Positions 1-8,515 of a stretch of 64,000 nt of DNA are shown in pieces (the first letter of the stretch is position 1; each line of letters opens with the position of its first letter). The position numbers and the translations under genes were made by a program. The notes beneath the pieces are model-generated. The model was not told where the DNA came from, did not search any database, and saw only the letters and a program-made list of their open reading frames with translations. The stretch comes from Parageobacillus caldoxylosilyticus NBRC 107762 (GTDB lineage Bacteria > Bacillota > Bacilli > Bacillales > Anoxybacillaceae), in contig NZ_BAWO01000013.1 of the NCBI RefSeq assembly GCF_000632715.1, positions 1 to 64,000 of the forward strand. Direction: 5' to 3'.

Positions 1-18
1 TATAGAGGGAGGATGTTC

Positions 19-444
19 ATGAAACAAACCGTGATCATTTTCATCATTAGCGCGTTAATCGGTTTGGCGGGTGGGTACACCTATTTCCAGTTCACAGGGA
101 AAAGTCAAGCAGCTGACGCGAAGCAAAAAACAGCTGCCGTTCAAAAAGAAACAAATGATTCGAAAGAAACAGTCAGCGCTAGTTCAAAAGAGGGGGATAT
201 TCTCCAACAAAAAGGTTGTCTATCCTGCCATTCGGTCTCGAAACTAAATTTGCAAGGCGGGACGACAGGTCCAGATTTATCGAATGCTTATAAAGAAGTA
301 GAAGGGAAACATGGAAAGCCGATTGAGGAGTTTTTGAAAGCTCCGACTTCTGCCGTAATGTCAGGGGTGATTAAATCCCATCCGCTTACAAATGAAGAGC
401 GCGCAGCCATTATCAAAGTATTGAAAACCGCATCGGAAAAATAA
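19..444 (+). CDS. Membrane-anchored monoheme cytochrome c of the nos cluster
   Basis: Small c-type cytochrome, 141 residues, probably passing electrons from the quinol pool to NosZ outside the membrane. Residues 5-25 form one N-terminal transmembrane anchor, followed by an Ala/Lys/Glu-rich linker (about 27-58) and a heme-binding motif CLSCH at residues 67-71; a Met in SAVMSG downstream is a candidate axial ligand. ATG at 19 is preferred over ATG at 13 because the GAGGGAGG Shine-Dalgarno ends at 12 and would touch the earlier codon. It lies 25 bases ahead of nosZ and probably belongs to the same transcript; Gram-positive and clade II nos clusters often carry such a nosC-like gene. The assignment as NosZ donor is inferred from position; the heme motif is seen directly. 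Confidence 0.85.
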   Translation: MKQTVIIFIISALIGLAGGYTYFQFTGKSQAADAKQKTAAVQKETNDSKETVSASSKEGDILQQKGCLSCHSVSKLNLQGGTTGPDLSNAYKEVEGKHGKPIEEFLKAPTSAVMSGVIKSHPLTNEERAAIIKVLKTASEK

Positions 445-469
445 TTGATGGGAAAGAGGGGGGAAAGCA

Positions 470-2338
470 ATGAAGAAGAAAGTTATTTCCGCGCTTTCGG
501 GGCTCGCCGTCGGAATTTTAGCTTCCACTGTATTTTTTGGGAACTTTTCTTCACAAGAAACGATCCCAACGGCAGCAGCAAAAACGGACGCGGAAAAAGT
601 ATATGTCCCGTTTGGAAAAAAGGATGAATATTACTTATTTGCTTCTGGCGGACATTCGGGACAAATGTTTATTTATGGTGTACCATCGATGCGCCGCATT
701 CGCACTGTTCCTGTTTTTTCATTAGACTCGGCGACAGGTTACGGCTGGGATAAACATTCGAAAGAAATGCTTGGCGGTTATACATGGGGCGATTTGCATC
801 ATCCAGCATTTTCGGAAACGAATGGGGAGTATGATGGAAAGTACATGTTTGCGACTGATGTGGGCAATAGCCGCGCAGCAGTCATGGATTTAAAAACGTT
901 TACGGTAAAAGACATTATTCAAGTTCCAAATACGAGTGGACCACACTGTGCCGCGTTTGTGACGGAGAATACGGAATATTTATTTTTGCCGACACGTTTT
1001 TCGGTGCCGATCGGCCATAAATACGCATCACTTGACAACTATAGCAAAGAATATCGCGGCGTTATGAGCGCGGTGACGTTGGATGAAAAAACGCAAAAAT
1101 TACACATCGCCTACCAAGTTGCGTTGCCGCCTTGGTCGTATGATTTATCCGACGCAGGGAAAAAGATTTCCAAAGATTGGGCAGTTCTTACCACCTACAA
1201 TACCGAAGAAGCGACGACAAACTTAGAAATTAACGCATCGAAGGAAGACCGCGACTTTATTGTTCTGTTTAATTGGAAAGAACTAGAGAAAATGGTGAAA
1301 GAGGGAAAATATGATAACGTCGGCGGCCAAAAAATGATTTTTCCAGAAAAACATAAAGGCGGCATTTATTTAGTGCCTGTCGCCAAATCACCGCACGGAG
1401 TCGACGTTACCCCAGACGGAAAGTACTTTATCGCGTCAGGGAAACTCGCGCCGCTATTAACGGTTTTTTCATTCGAGAAAGCATTTAAAGCGATTAAAAA
1501 TAAAGAATTTGCCGGCGAACGGAACGGCATTCCGATTTTAAAATATGAATCGGTGATGGAACGGGAAGTAAACCCGGAAAATGCACTCGGGCCGCTTCAC
1601 ACCCAATTTGATGAGAAAGGCATGGCTTACACGACGATGTTTATTTCATCGGAAATTGTGAAATGGAATCCGAATACAGGTGAAGTGCTTGACCGTGTTC
1701 CTGTTCAATACTCTCCAGGGCATGCGGTGGCGGCAGAGGGGGATACGGTTTCTCCAGACGGCAAATATTTAGTGTCGTTGAATAAACTCTCGAAAGACAG
1801 CTATTTATCCGTCGGCCCTTCGCATCCGGAATCAATGCAGTTAATTGACATTAGCGGCGAGAAAATGAAAGTGATTCAATCGGTTCCTGTCGACCCGGAA
1901 CCGCACTACGGTCAAATGATTAAAGCGGATAAAATTAAAACGATTGAAGTATATCCGAAAGACGAAAAAAATCCAGATGCCGTCTACAATCAAAAAGATG
2001 CCCGCATTGTCCGAAAAGGCAACGAAGTGCATGTATACGGCATTGCGATGCGCTCTAAATTTATTTTTGATGCGAAGGCAAAACGGCCAGATGTCATTGA
2101 GGTGAACGAAGGCGATAAAGTTGTTATTCATATAACCAACATTGATTTTGATGAGGACATTACCCATGGATTTGCGATTAACCAATACAACCTTAATATG
2201 GAAATCCAGCCAGGTCAAACAAATACGATGGAATTTGTCGCTGATAAACCAGGCACATATCCGCTTTATTGTACGAACTTCTGTTCTGCTTTGCATCAAG
2301 AAATGACTGGCTACTTGCTAGTCAAACCAAAACAATAG
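470..2338 (+). CDS. nosZ: Nitrous oxide reductase, clade II (Sec-dependent) type
   Basis: Reduces N2O to N2 on the outer face of the membrane. The N-terminus is a Sec-type signal (MKKKVISALSG, hydrophobic run to about residue 30) without a twin-arginine motif, as in clade II enzymes. The beta-propeller domain carries the seven His expected for the CuZ cluster: H110, H111 (DLHHP), H159 (GPH), H309 (SPH), H377 (PLHT), H418 (GHA), H479 (EPH). The C-terminal cupredoxin domain has the CuA set: H566 (THGF) and C601-x3-C605-x3-H609-x2-M612. Length 622 is normal, and no ligand is missing, so the enzyme should be functional. Start ATG follows a GAGGGGGGAAAG ribosome site. Followed by accessory genes nosB/D/Y/F. 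Confidence 0.97.
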   Translation: MKKKVISALSGLAVGILASTVFFGNFSSQETIPTAAAKTDAEKVYVPFGKKDEYYLFASGGHSGQMFIYGVPSMRRIRTVPVFSLDSATGYGWDKHSKEMLGGYTWGDLHHPAFSETNGEYDGKYMFATDVGNSRAAVMDLKTFTVKDIIQVPNTSGPHCAAFVTENTEYLFLPTRFSVPIGHKYASLDNYSKEYRGVMSAVTLDEKTQKLHIAYQVALPPWSYDLSDAGKKISKDWAVLTTYNTEEATTNLEINASKEDRDFIVLFNWKELEKMVKEGKYDNVGGQKMIFPEKHKGGIYLVPVAKSPHGVDVTPDGKYFIASGKLAPLLTVFSFEKAFKAIKNKEFAGERNGIPILKYESVMEREVNPENALGPLHTQFDEKGMAYTTMFISSEIVKWNPNTGEVLDRVPVQYSPGHAVAAEGDTVSPDGKYLVSLNKLSKDSYLSVGPSHPESMQLIDISGEKMKVIQSVPVDPEPHYGQMIKADKIKTIEVYPKDEKNPDAVYNQKDARIVRKGNEVHVYGIAMRSKFIFDAKAKRPDVIEVNEGDKVVIHITNIDFDEDITHGFAINQYNLNMEIQPGQTNTMEFVADKPGTYPLYCTNFCSALHQEMTGYLLVKPKQ

Positions 2339-2396
2339 GAAAAAGCGGGGGATCTTCTATTAGATTCCCCCTTTTATCAAAAGAGGTGTAAAACGA

Positions 2397-2963
2397 ATGC
2401 CAGCCAAAAAAATGTCTGTATCATCTGCCATTTCGATTAGTATTGCAGGAGTGCTGCTTATCATCTCTTTATTTTTTCCATGGTGGGGAATGAATTTTAT
2501 TGCGCCGCAATATCCGGAAGGGTTGGATATTGTCGTCTATCCCAATAAGCTGAAAGGAGATATTGAGATTATTAATGGGTTAAACCATTATATCGGAATG
2601 AAACCGTTTAGTGAAGAAAGTTTCCCTGAATTAGCGTATTTGCCTTATCTTATCGTGTCCATGGCATTGTTTACGGTTGTAGTTGCTTTTTTAAGAAAAA
2701 AAAGTTGGCTGTATGCATTGATTGTCGTTTTTCTCATCGGCGGAGCGCTAGGCATTTATGATATACACCGCTGGCTTGTCGATTTTGGAACAAATTTAAA
2801 CGACAATGCCCCGATTCGAATAGATCCGTTTGTTCCGCCTATTTTTGGGGAAAATCGGATTGCCAATTTTACGACTTTTAGCTACTTTACAACCGGTTCT
2901 TACATCGTAGGAGCTGCCTTCTTATGTTTGTTGTTTCCGTTATGGAAGGAGCGGAGAAAATGA
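2397..2963 (+). CDS. nosB: NosB-like integral membrane protein
   Basis: A 188-residue membrane protein with about four transmembrane segments (near residues 9-28, 80-97, 104-121 and 163-182) and a long extracellular loop after the first. Proteins of this kind lie directly downstream of nosZ in clade II nos clusters (NosB); they are thought to support electron supply or NosZ maturation, but the biochemical role is unknown. The assignment rests on topology, size and position between nosZ and nosD; no catalytic motif is visible. The stop codon overlaps the nosD start (ATGA), indicating translational coupling. Confidence 0.7.
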   Translation: MPAKKMSVSSAISISIAGVLLIISLFFPWWGMNFIAPQYPEGLDIVVYPNKLKGDIEIINGLNHYIGMKPFSEESFPELAYLPYLIVSMALFTVVVAFLRKKSWLYALIVVFLIGGALGIYDIHRWLVDFGTNLNDNAPIRIDPFVPPIFGENRIANFTTFSYFTTGSYIVGAAFLCLLFPLWKERRK

Positions 2964-4258
2964 AAAAGCGGCTGCTTTCATGCTTTCTTCTTCTTTTTTG
3001 TTTAGGAAAAGACGTAAAAGCGGAACAAACGTTGCAGCAACTTATTGATGCAGCTCCTGCTCACAGCACGGTCCGCTTGGAAGATAAAACATATGTCGGT
3101 GATATTGTCATTCATAAACCGCTGAAAATTATCGGAGCGTCCCATACGGTCATTAAAGGAAGCGGCCGTGGAAATGTCGTTTCGATTCAATCGCCGCATG
3201 TCGTGCTGGAAAATGTAACGATTACCAACAGCGGGAAAAGCCGGGATACACAAGAAGAATATGCTGGCGTGAAAGTGTACTCCAACTATAATACATTAAA
3301 AGCGATCACCATTAAAAATTCTTTTCATGGCATTTATTTAAGCAAGGCACACCATAATCGAATTGAAAATGTGCGCGTAGTTGGAGAAAAAAATGGAGAA
3401 ATCGCTGGTCAAGGCAACGGTTTGCACATCTACTATTCGAACTTTAATTATTTGGTTGGCAATACGATTGACGGGACAAGAGACGGCATCTTTTTCGATT
3501 ATTCCAACAGAAACGTTGTGAAGCAAAATAGCGTATCGCATACAAGGTATGGTCTTCATTATATGTATTCAGACGACAATGAGTTTTACGAAAATGAGTT
3601 TATGTTTAATACCGGCGGGGCGGCGATCATGAACTCGAACCGAATTATTTTAAAAAATAATAAGTTTTTATTGAATCAAGGGATGCGTTCCTTTGGAGTG
3701 CTGCTGCAGATGGCAAATCATAACGAAATTATGAACAATGAGTTTTATCAAAACCAGCGGGGATTGTATATGGATCAATCCAACAGTAATTTTCTCAAGG
3801 GAAATATATTTTTGCAAAATCAAATTGGTGTGGAGCTTTGGGCAAGTTCACAGAAACAAATATTTACGGACAATAGATTTCTAAAAAATACTACCGCCGT
3901 ATTGCGTTTAGGCGGTGAAGACAGCAATCAATGGAGTTTTCACGGAGTAGGCAATGATTGGGGAGACGAAGCACGAATTTTTGATCTCAATCAGGATGGA
4001 AAAGGAGAATCTCCTTTTAAATATACATCTTCGCTGCACAAAATTGTGGAGCAAAATGAGCTAGCCTATTTGTTTTTGAATTCGCCAAGCATCCAGATGT
4101 ACGAAAAAATCAATGAGCTTTTACAAGCAGAAGAAGTGATGGCTGTTGATCGGCATCCGCTCATGACGCAAGCCGGACTGCCGTTTCTGCAAATTAGCGG
4201 ATGGCTGCTGTTGATCGGGATCGGCATGATAGTAGTAACAAAATTCCAAAGGGGTTAA
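2960..4258 (+). CDS. nosD: NosD, beta-helical copper-maturation protein
   Basis: Exported right-handed parallel beta-helix protein (CASH/NosD family) needed, with the NosFY transporter, to assemble the CuZ site of NosZ. The 432-residue product has a signal peptide (MKKRLLSCFLLLFCL) and, from about residue 55 to 310, repeated Asn-rich coils such as NHNEIMNNEF and NSNFLKGNIF. A hydrophobic stretch WLLLIGIGMIVVTKF at the C-terminus followed by Arg looks like a membrane anchor, less usual for a soluble exported NosD. ATG 2960 was chosen because GGAAGGAGCGGAG lies just upstream and it overlaps the nosB stop; the open frame extends further upstream without a ribosome site. Confidence 0.92.
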   Translation: MKKRLLSCFLLLFCLGKDVKAEQTLQQLIDAAPAHSTVRLEDKTYVGDIVIHKPLKIIGASHTVIKGSGRGNVVSIQSPHVVLENVTITNSGKSRDTQEEYAGVKVYSNYNTLKAITIKNSFHGIYLSKAHHNRIENVRVVGEKNGEIAGQGNGLHIYYSNFNYLVGNTIDGTRDGIFFDYSNRNVVKQNSVSHTRYGLHYMYSDDNEFYENEFMFNTGGAAIMNSNRIILKNNKFLLNQGMRSFGVLLQMANHNEIMNNEFYQNQRGLYMDQSNSNFLKGNIFLQNQIGVELWASSQKQIFTDNRFLKNTTAVLRLGGEDSNQWSFHGVGNDWGDEARIFDLNQDGKGESPFKYTSSLHKIVEQNELAYLFLNSPSIQMYEKINELLQAEEVMAVDRHPLMTQAGLPFLQISGWLLLIGIGMIVVTKFQRG

Positions 4259-4260
4259 TA

Positions 4261-5061
4261 ATGATGGATTACATTTGGAAAGAATGGCTGGAAATTTCAA
4301 GGGGAAAAGCGTTTTGGTTTTTCCTTATTCTTATTATTGCTACATCCCTTTCTGTATTTTTAAATACGAAAGGATTGCCGCCTGACCATGGGTTTGAGGT
4401 GTTTTTATTGACGCTATTCGAAATGGACACGTACGTTATTCCGCTGCTCTGTTTATTTTTCGCTTCCTTTTCGATTATACAGGAAAAAGAGTTGCGAACG
4501 CTTATTATGATCCTGGCTAAAAACGATTCATACGGACAATTTTTATGGAAAAAAAGTCTAGCTGTTCAATTTATTTCGATGGCGGCATTTATAATCTGGT
4601 ATTTCATTTTAATGATACCGGTAAAATTTTTATTTTCCTTCCATCTGTCTCATTTTTTCTATTTCTTGCTTGCTATTGTCATAATGATCCTTATTTTTAA
4701 TCAAATCGGTATTTTTTTAGGAAGCGTTTGCGGCACGAAAGTTCAATTAATCGGTGCAAATATTTTTACGCTATTCTTTTTCATTTATCTATATGACTTC
4801 GTTTTGCTTTATTTTCTTCCGAAAGTCACTTATGAAAATGTGAAGCTGTTTTCTTTCATTTATTTTCTTCATCCACTTCATACGCTGCGTTTTTATTTAG
4901 AAACATCGCTCGGAACGTTCTCGCTTGACTACTTATCTAGAATGATGGCGAAATTTTTCTCATTTTCTCCTAGCATTTTAATAGTGATAAATATCCTGGT
5001 TTGGGGGATGATGATCTTTTTCGCATCCGTTTTATGTTATCGGAAAGGGGAACAAGGATGA
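4261..5061 (+). CDS. nosY: NosY, ABC transporter permease for NosZ maturation
   Basis: A 266-residue, roughly six-helix ABC-2-type permease. It pairs with the ATPase NosF downstream and works with NosD; the complex is thought to move a sulfur species across the membrane for the CuZ cluster. Hydrophobic helices lie near residues 17-34, 58-78, 102-124, 130-155, 165-190 and 240-258. ATG 4261 follows AAAGGGG by six bases, and an alternative in-frame ATG sits at 4264. The stop overlaps the nosF start by four bases. The permease class is clear from topology; the specific name comes from position between nosD and the ATPase. Confidence 0.88.
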   Translation: MMDYIWKEWLEISRGKAFWFFLILIIATSLSVFLNTKGLPPDHGFEVFLLTLFEMDTYVIPLLCLFFASFSIIQEKELRTLIMILAKNDSYGQFLWKKSLAVQFISMAAFIIWYFILMIPVKFLFSFHLSHFFYFLLAIVIMILIFNQIGIFLGSVCGTKVQLIGANIFTLFFFIYLYDFVLLYFLPKVTYENVKLFSFIYFLHPLHTLRFYLETSLGTFSLDYLSRMMAKFFSFSPSILIVINILVWGMMIFFASVLCYRKGEQG

Positions 5062-5729
5062 TTCGAGTCGCTCATTTAACAGTGGCATATAAAAAGAACA
5101 AAGTGCTCGACGATGTGAATATGGTGATTGAAAAAGGGGAGAAATGTGCGCTGATTGGAAGAAACGGAGCGGGGAAATCAACTTTTATCCATAGTTTGTT
5201 GAATTTGATTCCCATTCTGAGCGGGGAAGTTCTCATCAACGGAGTGAACCATAAGCGGCACGAATGGAAAAAACATATTGCCTATCTTCCGGAAAAATTT
5301 CAACTATATCCTCACTTAACTGGGGAAGAAAATTTACGTTTTTTCGCATCTTTAAATGCTTCAAAGATAGACGAGAAAAGAATGGAAGAAATATTACGGT
5401 TAGTTCATTTATGGGAAGCGCGAAATGTAAAAAGCAAGCAATACTCAAAAGGAATGCTTCAGCGGCTTGGGCTAGGGATCATGCTTTATTACGATGCGGA
5501 CATTTTAATATTGGACGAACCGACAAGCGGGCTTGATCCACTGGGACGGGCCGACATCCTTTCCATTTTACGTTCATTGCCTGATAAAACCATTTTATTA
5601 TCGTCCCATCATTTAGATGAAGTAAAGCAGCTTTGTACGCATATCGCCTATTTAGAAAACGGAAAAATTACGAAATATTCAATTGCGGAATTTGAATCAA
5701 TCATGTGGACGGGAGAGGGGAAGGAATAA
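5058..5729 (+). CDS. nosF: NosF, ABC transporter ATPase for NosZ maturation
   Basis: Cytoplasmic ATPase of the NosFY transporter, 223 residues. Walker A is GRNGAGKST (about residues 35-43), the signature motif is the divergent YSKGMLQRLG, Walker B is ILILDEPTSGLDP, and the switch His is in LLSSHHLDEV. The SKGM replacement for LSGG is common in ABC-2 exporters. ATG 5058 is supported by AAAGGGG seven bases upstream and by the ATGA overlap with nosY. It ends one base ahead of the start of the next gene, so all nos genes here appear co-transcribed. Confidence 0.92.
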   Translation: MIRVAHLTVAYKKNKVLDDVNMVIEKGEKCALIGRNGAGKSTFIHSLLNLIPILSGEVLINGVNHKRHEWKKHIAYLPEKFQLYPHLTGEENLRFFASLNASKIDEKRMEEILRLVHLWEARNVKSKQYSKGMLQRLGLGIMLYYDADILILDEPTSGLDPLGRADILSILRSLPDKTILLSSHHLDEVKQLCTHIAYLENGKITKYSIAEFESIMWTGEGKE

Positions 5730-5730
5730 G

Positions 5731-6642
5731 ATGAAAAAAATGGCTGTCGCCGTTCTTATTATCGCGTTGTTTCTTGTCGGTTGTCACAAGCAAGACTGGG
5801 AAGTTTCCATAAAAACGAAGCCTTTTTATAAAGAAGGAGTACCGGCTCCGTTTGCGGTAGAAGTTAAAGCAAATGGGAAACCTGTTAGCGGATTGACAGT
5901 TCACGCCACGTTTGAGATGGTAAATATGGATCACGGCACGATAACAACGACATTGAAGGAGAAAAGCGAGGGGGTCTATGAAGGGAAAGTGCAGCTGCCA
6001 ATGGAGGGAGATTGGGAAGCACTTTTACAGATCAAAAATGGAAAACAAGCGATGGAAAAGCTAGTGAAAATGAAAGTGAAAAAAGAAGATGCAGTTGCGA
6101 TGATCAATGGTTTAGCGATAACGATGAAAGATGTCCATTTTTACCAAACGCTTTCACAAATCGGGATTGCCATCGGCAAGGAAACGGATCAGGCGAAATA
6201 CAAGGGAGAAGAATTAAAAGAGAGGCTAAACTATTGGGAGAGGCAAAATCAACATTTACAGCAAATACATCCGTCTGTGACACATTTGATTGAATTGCAT
6301 TCGATGGCGCTTCTTGCGAAAGAAAAAGGATATTCAGTGACAAAAAGTGAAGTGGCCAAAGAATTAACAGAACGAAAGCGGCAATATGATCGATATAAAA
6401 CGGCAAAAGAAATCATTCGTCAATACGGGGAGAAAAAGTTTTGGAAACAACAGCAACAATATGCCGAACTAGCCTTGCTGGCCAAAAAAGTATGGAACGA
6501 CATGGTGAAACAGACGGAAAAAGAAAACCCAAATGTTGCAAAAACAGAAATTTACTTTTTGGCTCAGAAAAAGTATGACGAGCTACTCATTTCTCAAGTA
6601 AATTCGTTGCAAATTAAATTGTATCTTCCAAGCGAGTCGTAG
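5731..6642 (+). CDS. Nos-cluster lipoprotein: YtkA-like domain plus SurA_N-like region
   Basis: A 303-residue exported lipoprotein, last gene of the nos cluster. The signal ends in the lipobox LVGC (Cys about residue 15). Residues 17-110 read as a YtkA/FixH-like beta-sandwich (KPVSGLTVHATFEMVNMDHG, then GVYEGKVQLPMEGDWEALLQ); the Met/His-rich strand MVNMDHG could bind copper. Residues about 115-300 are helical, charged and begin AMINGLAITMKDV, resembling the N-terminal helical domain of SurA/PrsA-type foldases, but no PpiC isomerase domain follows. A combined copper-handling and folding aid for exported NosZ is a plausible inference, possibly in place of NosL, which is not seen here. Start follows AGGGGAAGGAA. 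Confidence 0.65.
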   Translation: MKKMAVAVLIIALFLVGCHKQDWEVSIKTKPFYKEGVPAPFAVEVKANGKPVSGLTVHATFEMVNMDHGTITTTLKEKSEGVYEGKVQLPMEGDWEALLQIKNGKQAMEKLVKMKVKKEDAVAMINGLAITMKDVHFYQTLSQIGIAIGKETDQAKYKGEELKERLNYWERQNQHLQQIHPSVTHLIELHSMALLAKEKGYSVTKSEVAKELTERKRQYDRYKTAKEIIRQYGEKKFWKQQQQYAELALLAKKVWNDMVKQTEKENPNVAKTEIYFLAQKKYDELLISQVNSLQIKLYLPSES

Positions 6643-6645
6643 TGG

Positions 6646-6682
6646 AAGCTGTCTAATGATAAGCAGGCAGCTTTTATTTTTT
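6646..6682 (+). terminator. Terminator of the nos operon
   Basis: Nine-base-pair stem AAGCTGTCT / AGGCAGCTT with one G-U pair and a ten-base loop, followed by a T-rich run. It sits four bases after the last nos gene and separates it from the fructose operon. Confidence 0.85.
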
Positions 6683-6738
6683 ATCGGGTTTGACTGTTTT
6701 TGAATGTTTTATAACATTTCTTGATTTAAAATGATTAT

Positions 6739-6783
6739 TTTTGATTGATTTTGATTGATCTTTCGACAAATTTCGCTTATGAT
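6739..6783 (+). promoter_or_regulatory. Promoter and tandem repeats upstream of fruR
   Basis: Two perfect tandem copies of TTTTGATTGA occupy 6739-6748 and 6749-6758. A candidate -35 TTGATC (6755-6760) overlaps the second copy and is 17 bases from a -10 TATGAT (6778-6783). DeoR-family repressors often bind tandem direct repeats, so these are the best candidate operator for the FruR encoded next; binding is inference. Confidence 0.6.
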
Positions 6784-6825
6784 AGTAGTACAATCCATTT
6801 GATTCATTTATGGGAGGTAAGGTGA

Positions 6826-7578
6826 TTGCTTACAGAGGAACGCCATCGCATTATATTGGATCTGTTAGCGCGAAAAGAAGTAGTCAAGCTGCAAGAGCTG
6901 GTTGAGGCGACCCATTCTTCCGAGTCCACCATTCGCCGCGATTTAACGCAGCTGGAAAAAGAGAAAAAGCTGCGGCGGATTCATGGCGGTGCTACGTTGC
7001 CTCACCAAAAACGGGAAGAGTTAAGCGTGTTGGAAAAATCGGCGAAACATATCGAAGAAAAGAAACGAATTGCCGAATACGCGGCAAGCCTTGTTGAGCA
7101 CGGGGATTGCATTTATTTAGATGCGGGCACGACGACGCTCGAGATGATCCCGCACTTGCGCGGCAAAGATATCGTGGTCGTCACAAACGGGATGATGCAT
7201 CTAGAGCTGCTTTTAGAAAATGACATTGCGACGTATTTGCTTGGCGGTTTGTTGAAAAAGAAGACGAAAGCGCTCATTGGCCGCGGCGCATTGCAGTCAT
7301 TGCAAAGCTACAGCTTTGATAAATGTTTTATCGGCGCCAACGGGGTTCACTATGAATACGGATATACGACGCCGGATCCGGAAGAGGCGATGGTAAAGCA
7401 TACAGCGATGCGCCTGGCGCAAAAAGCGTATGTGCTTGCCGATCATTCGAAGCTGAACGAAAGCGCGTTTGCGAAAATTGCCGATTTGCATGAAGCAATA
7501 TTGATCACCGATCAGTTGGATGAAGAGTGGCAAGAACTATATAAAGCAAAAACAGCAGTAGAGGTTGTGGCAAAATGA
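6826..7578 (+). CDS. fruR: DeoR-family repressor of the fructose operon
   Basis: A 250-residue DeoR-type transcriptional regulator. The N-terminal winged helix contains the family pattern SSESTIRRDLTQLEKEKKLR followed by RIHGGA; the C-terminal sugar-phosphate-sensing domain includes DAGTTTLEM, VVTNGM and ADHSKLNESAF. It most likely represses the operon until fructose 1-phosphate accumulates. TTG at 6826 is the start: GGGAGGT ends eight bases upstream and the protein begins MLTEERH as in the family. The stop overlaps fruK by four bases. Confidence 0.93.
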   Translation: MLTEERHRIILDLLARKEVVKLQELVEATHSSESTIRRDLTQLEKEKKLRRIHGGATLPHQKREELSVLEKSAKHIEEKKRIAEYAASLVEHGDCIYLDAGTTTLEMIPHLRGKDIVVVTNGMMHLELLLENDIATYLLGGLLKKKTKALIGRGALQSLQSYSFDKCFIGANGVHYEYGYTTPDPEEAMVKHTAMRLAQKAYVLADHSKLNESAFAKIADLHEAILITDQLDEEWQELYKAKTAVEVVAK

Positions 7579-8486
7579 TTTACACATGTACATTAAATCC
7601 ATCTGTCGATTATGTGGTACACGTCGATGAACTTCGCGTGGGCGAATTAAACCGCGCAGTGAAAACGTTGACATTCCCTGGCGGAAAAGGGATTAACGTG
7701 TCGCGGGTATTGAAACGGCTCGGTGTCGACAGCACCGCACTCGGGTTTATCGGCGGTTTTACCGGCGAGTTTATCGAAAAAGAGCTTGGCAAAGAAAACA
7801 TTGTGTGCGATTTCGTGAAAATTCCGGGAAATACGCGCATTAATGTGAAATTAAAAGCGGGGCTAGAAACGGAAATTAACGGCCAAGGGCCGACGGTAGA
7901 GGCGGAACACGAGGTGCAGCTTCTTGAAAAAATTCGCTCGCTGACGGAAAACGATATCATCGTTTTGGCAGGAAGCGTGCCCTCTTCTATGTCTTCAGAT
8001 GTTTATGAGAAAATTTGCGATGAGGCAAAAAAAAGAAATGCAAAAGTAGTTGTGGATACAAGCGGGCCGGCATTAAAAGCGCTGCTTGCCCACAAGCCGT
8101 TTTTCGCCAAGCCAAATCATAAAGAATTAGCCGAGCTATTTGGGACAAGCTTTCAGGCTAAAGAAGAAATCATCGCTTACGGCCGCCGGCTTGTCGAAAT
8201 GGGCGTAGAAAACGTGATCGTATCAATGGCCGGCGATGGCGCATTCTACTTTAACCGCGCGGTGACGCTGTTTGCTAAAGCGCCGCAAGGAACAGTGAAA
8301 AATTCCGTGGGCGCGGGCGATTCGATGGTAGCAGGATTTCTTGCCGCGTATACAAGCGGAAAAAGTTTGGAAGAAGCGTTTGCTTATAGCGTCGCATCTG
8401 GAAGTGCAACGGCATTTTCCGAAGATTTATGCACGAAAGACCGTGTCGAACAGCTGGTACATGAAGTTAATGTTATGCGTTTCTAA
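7575..8486 (+). CDS. fruK: 1-Phosphofructokinase
   Basis: Cytoplasmic PfkB-family kinase, 303 residues, converting fructose 1-phosphate made by the FruA transporter to fructose 1,6-bisphosphate. Visible motifs: the N-terminal substrate signature with TFPGGKGINVSRVLKRLG (about residues 34-51), and the C-terminal anion hole and catalytic Asp in NSVGAGDSMVAGF (about residues 246-258). Starts inside the last codons of fruR (ATGA) and is followed by fruA after 29 bases, the usual fruRKA order of Firmicutes. Confidence 0.96.
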   Translation: MIYTCTLNPSVDYVVHVDELRVGELNRAVKTLTFPGGKGINVSRVLKRLGVDSTALGFIGGFTGEFIEKELGKENIVCDFVKIPGNTRINVKLKAGLETEINGQGPTVEAEHEVQLLEKIRSLTENDIIVLAGSVPSSMSSDVYEKICDEAKKRNAKVVVDTSGPALKALLAHKPFFAKPNHKELAELFGTSFQAKEEIIAYGRRLVEMGVENVIVSMAGDGAFYFNRAVTLFAKAPQGTVKNSVGAGDSMVAGFLAAYTSGKSLEEAFAYSVASGSATAFSEDLCTKDRVEQLVHEVNVMRF

Positions 8487-8515
8487 TGGTATGTGAAAAA
8501 AGGGGGATCATTTTG

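Noticed and set aside
1841-2299. 152-codon frame antisense to nosZ
   Set aside because: Fully inside a confident gene, no ribosome site and no recognisable motif.
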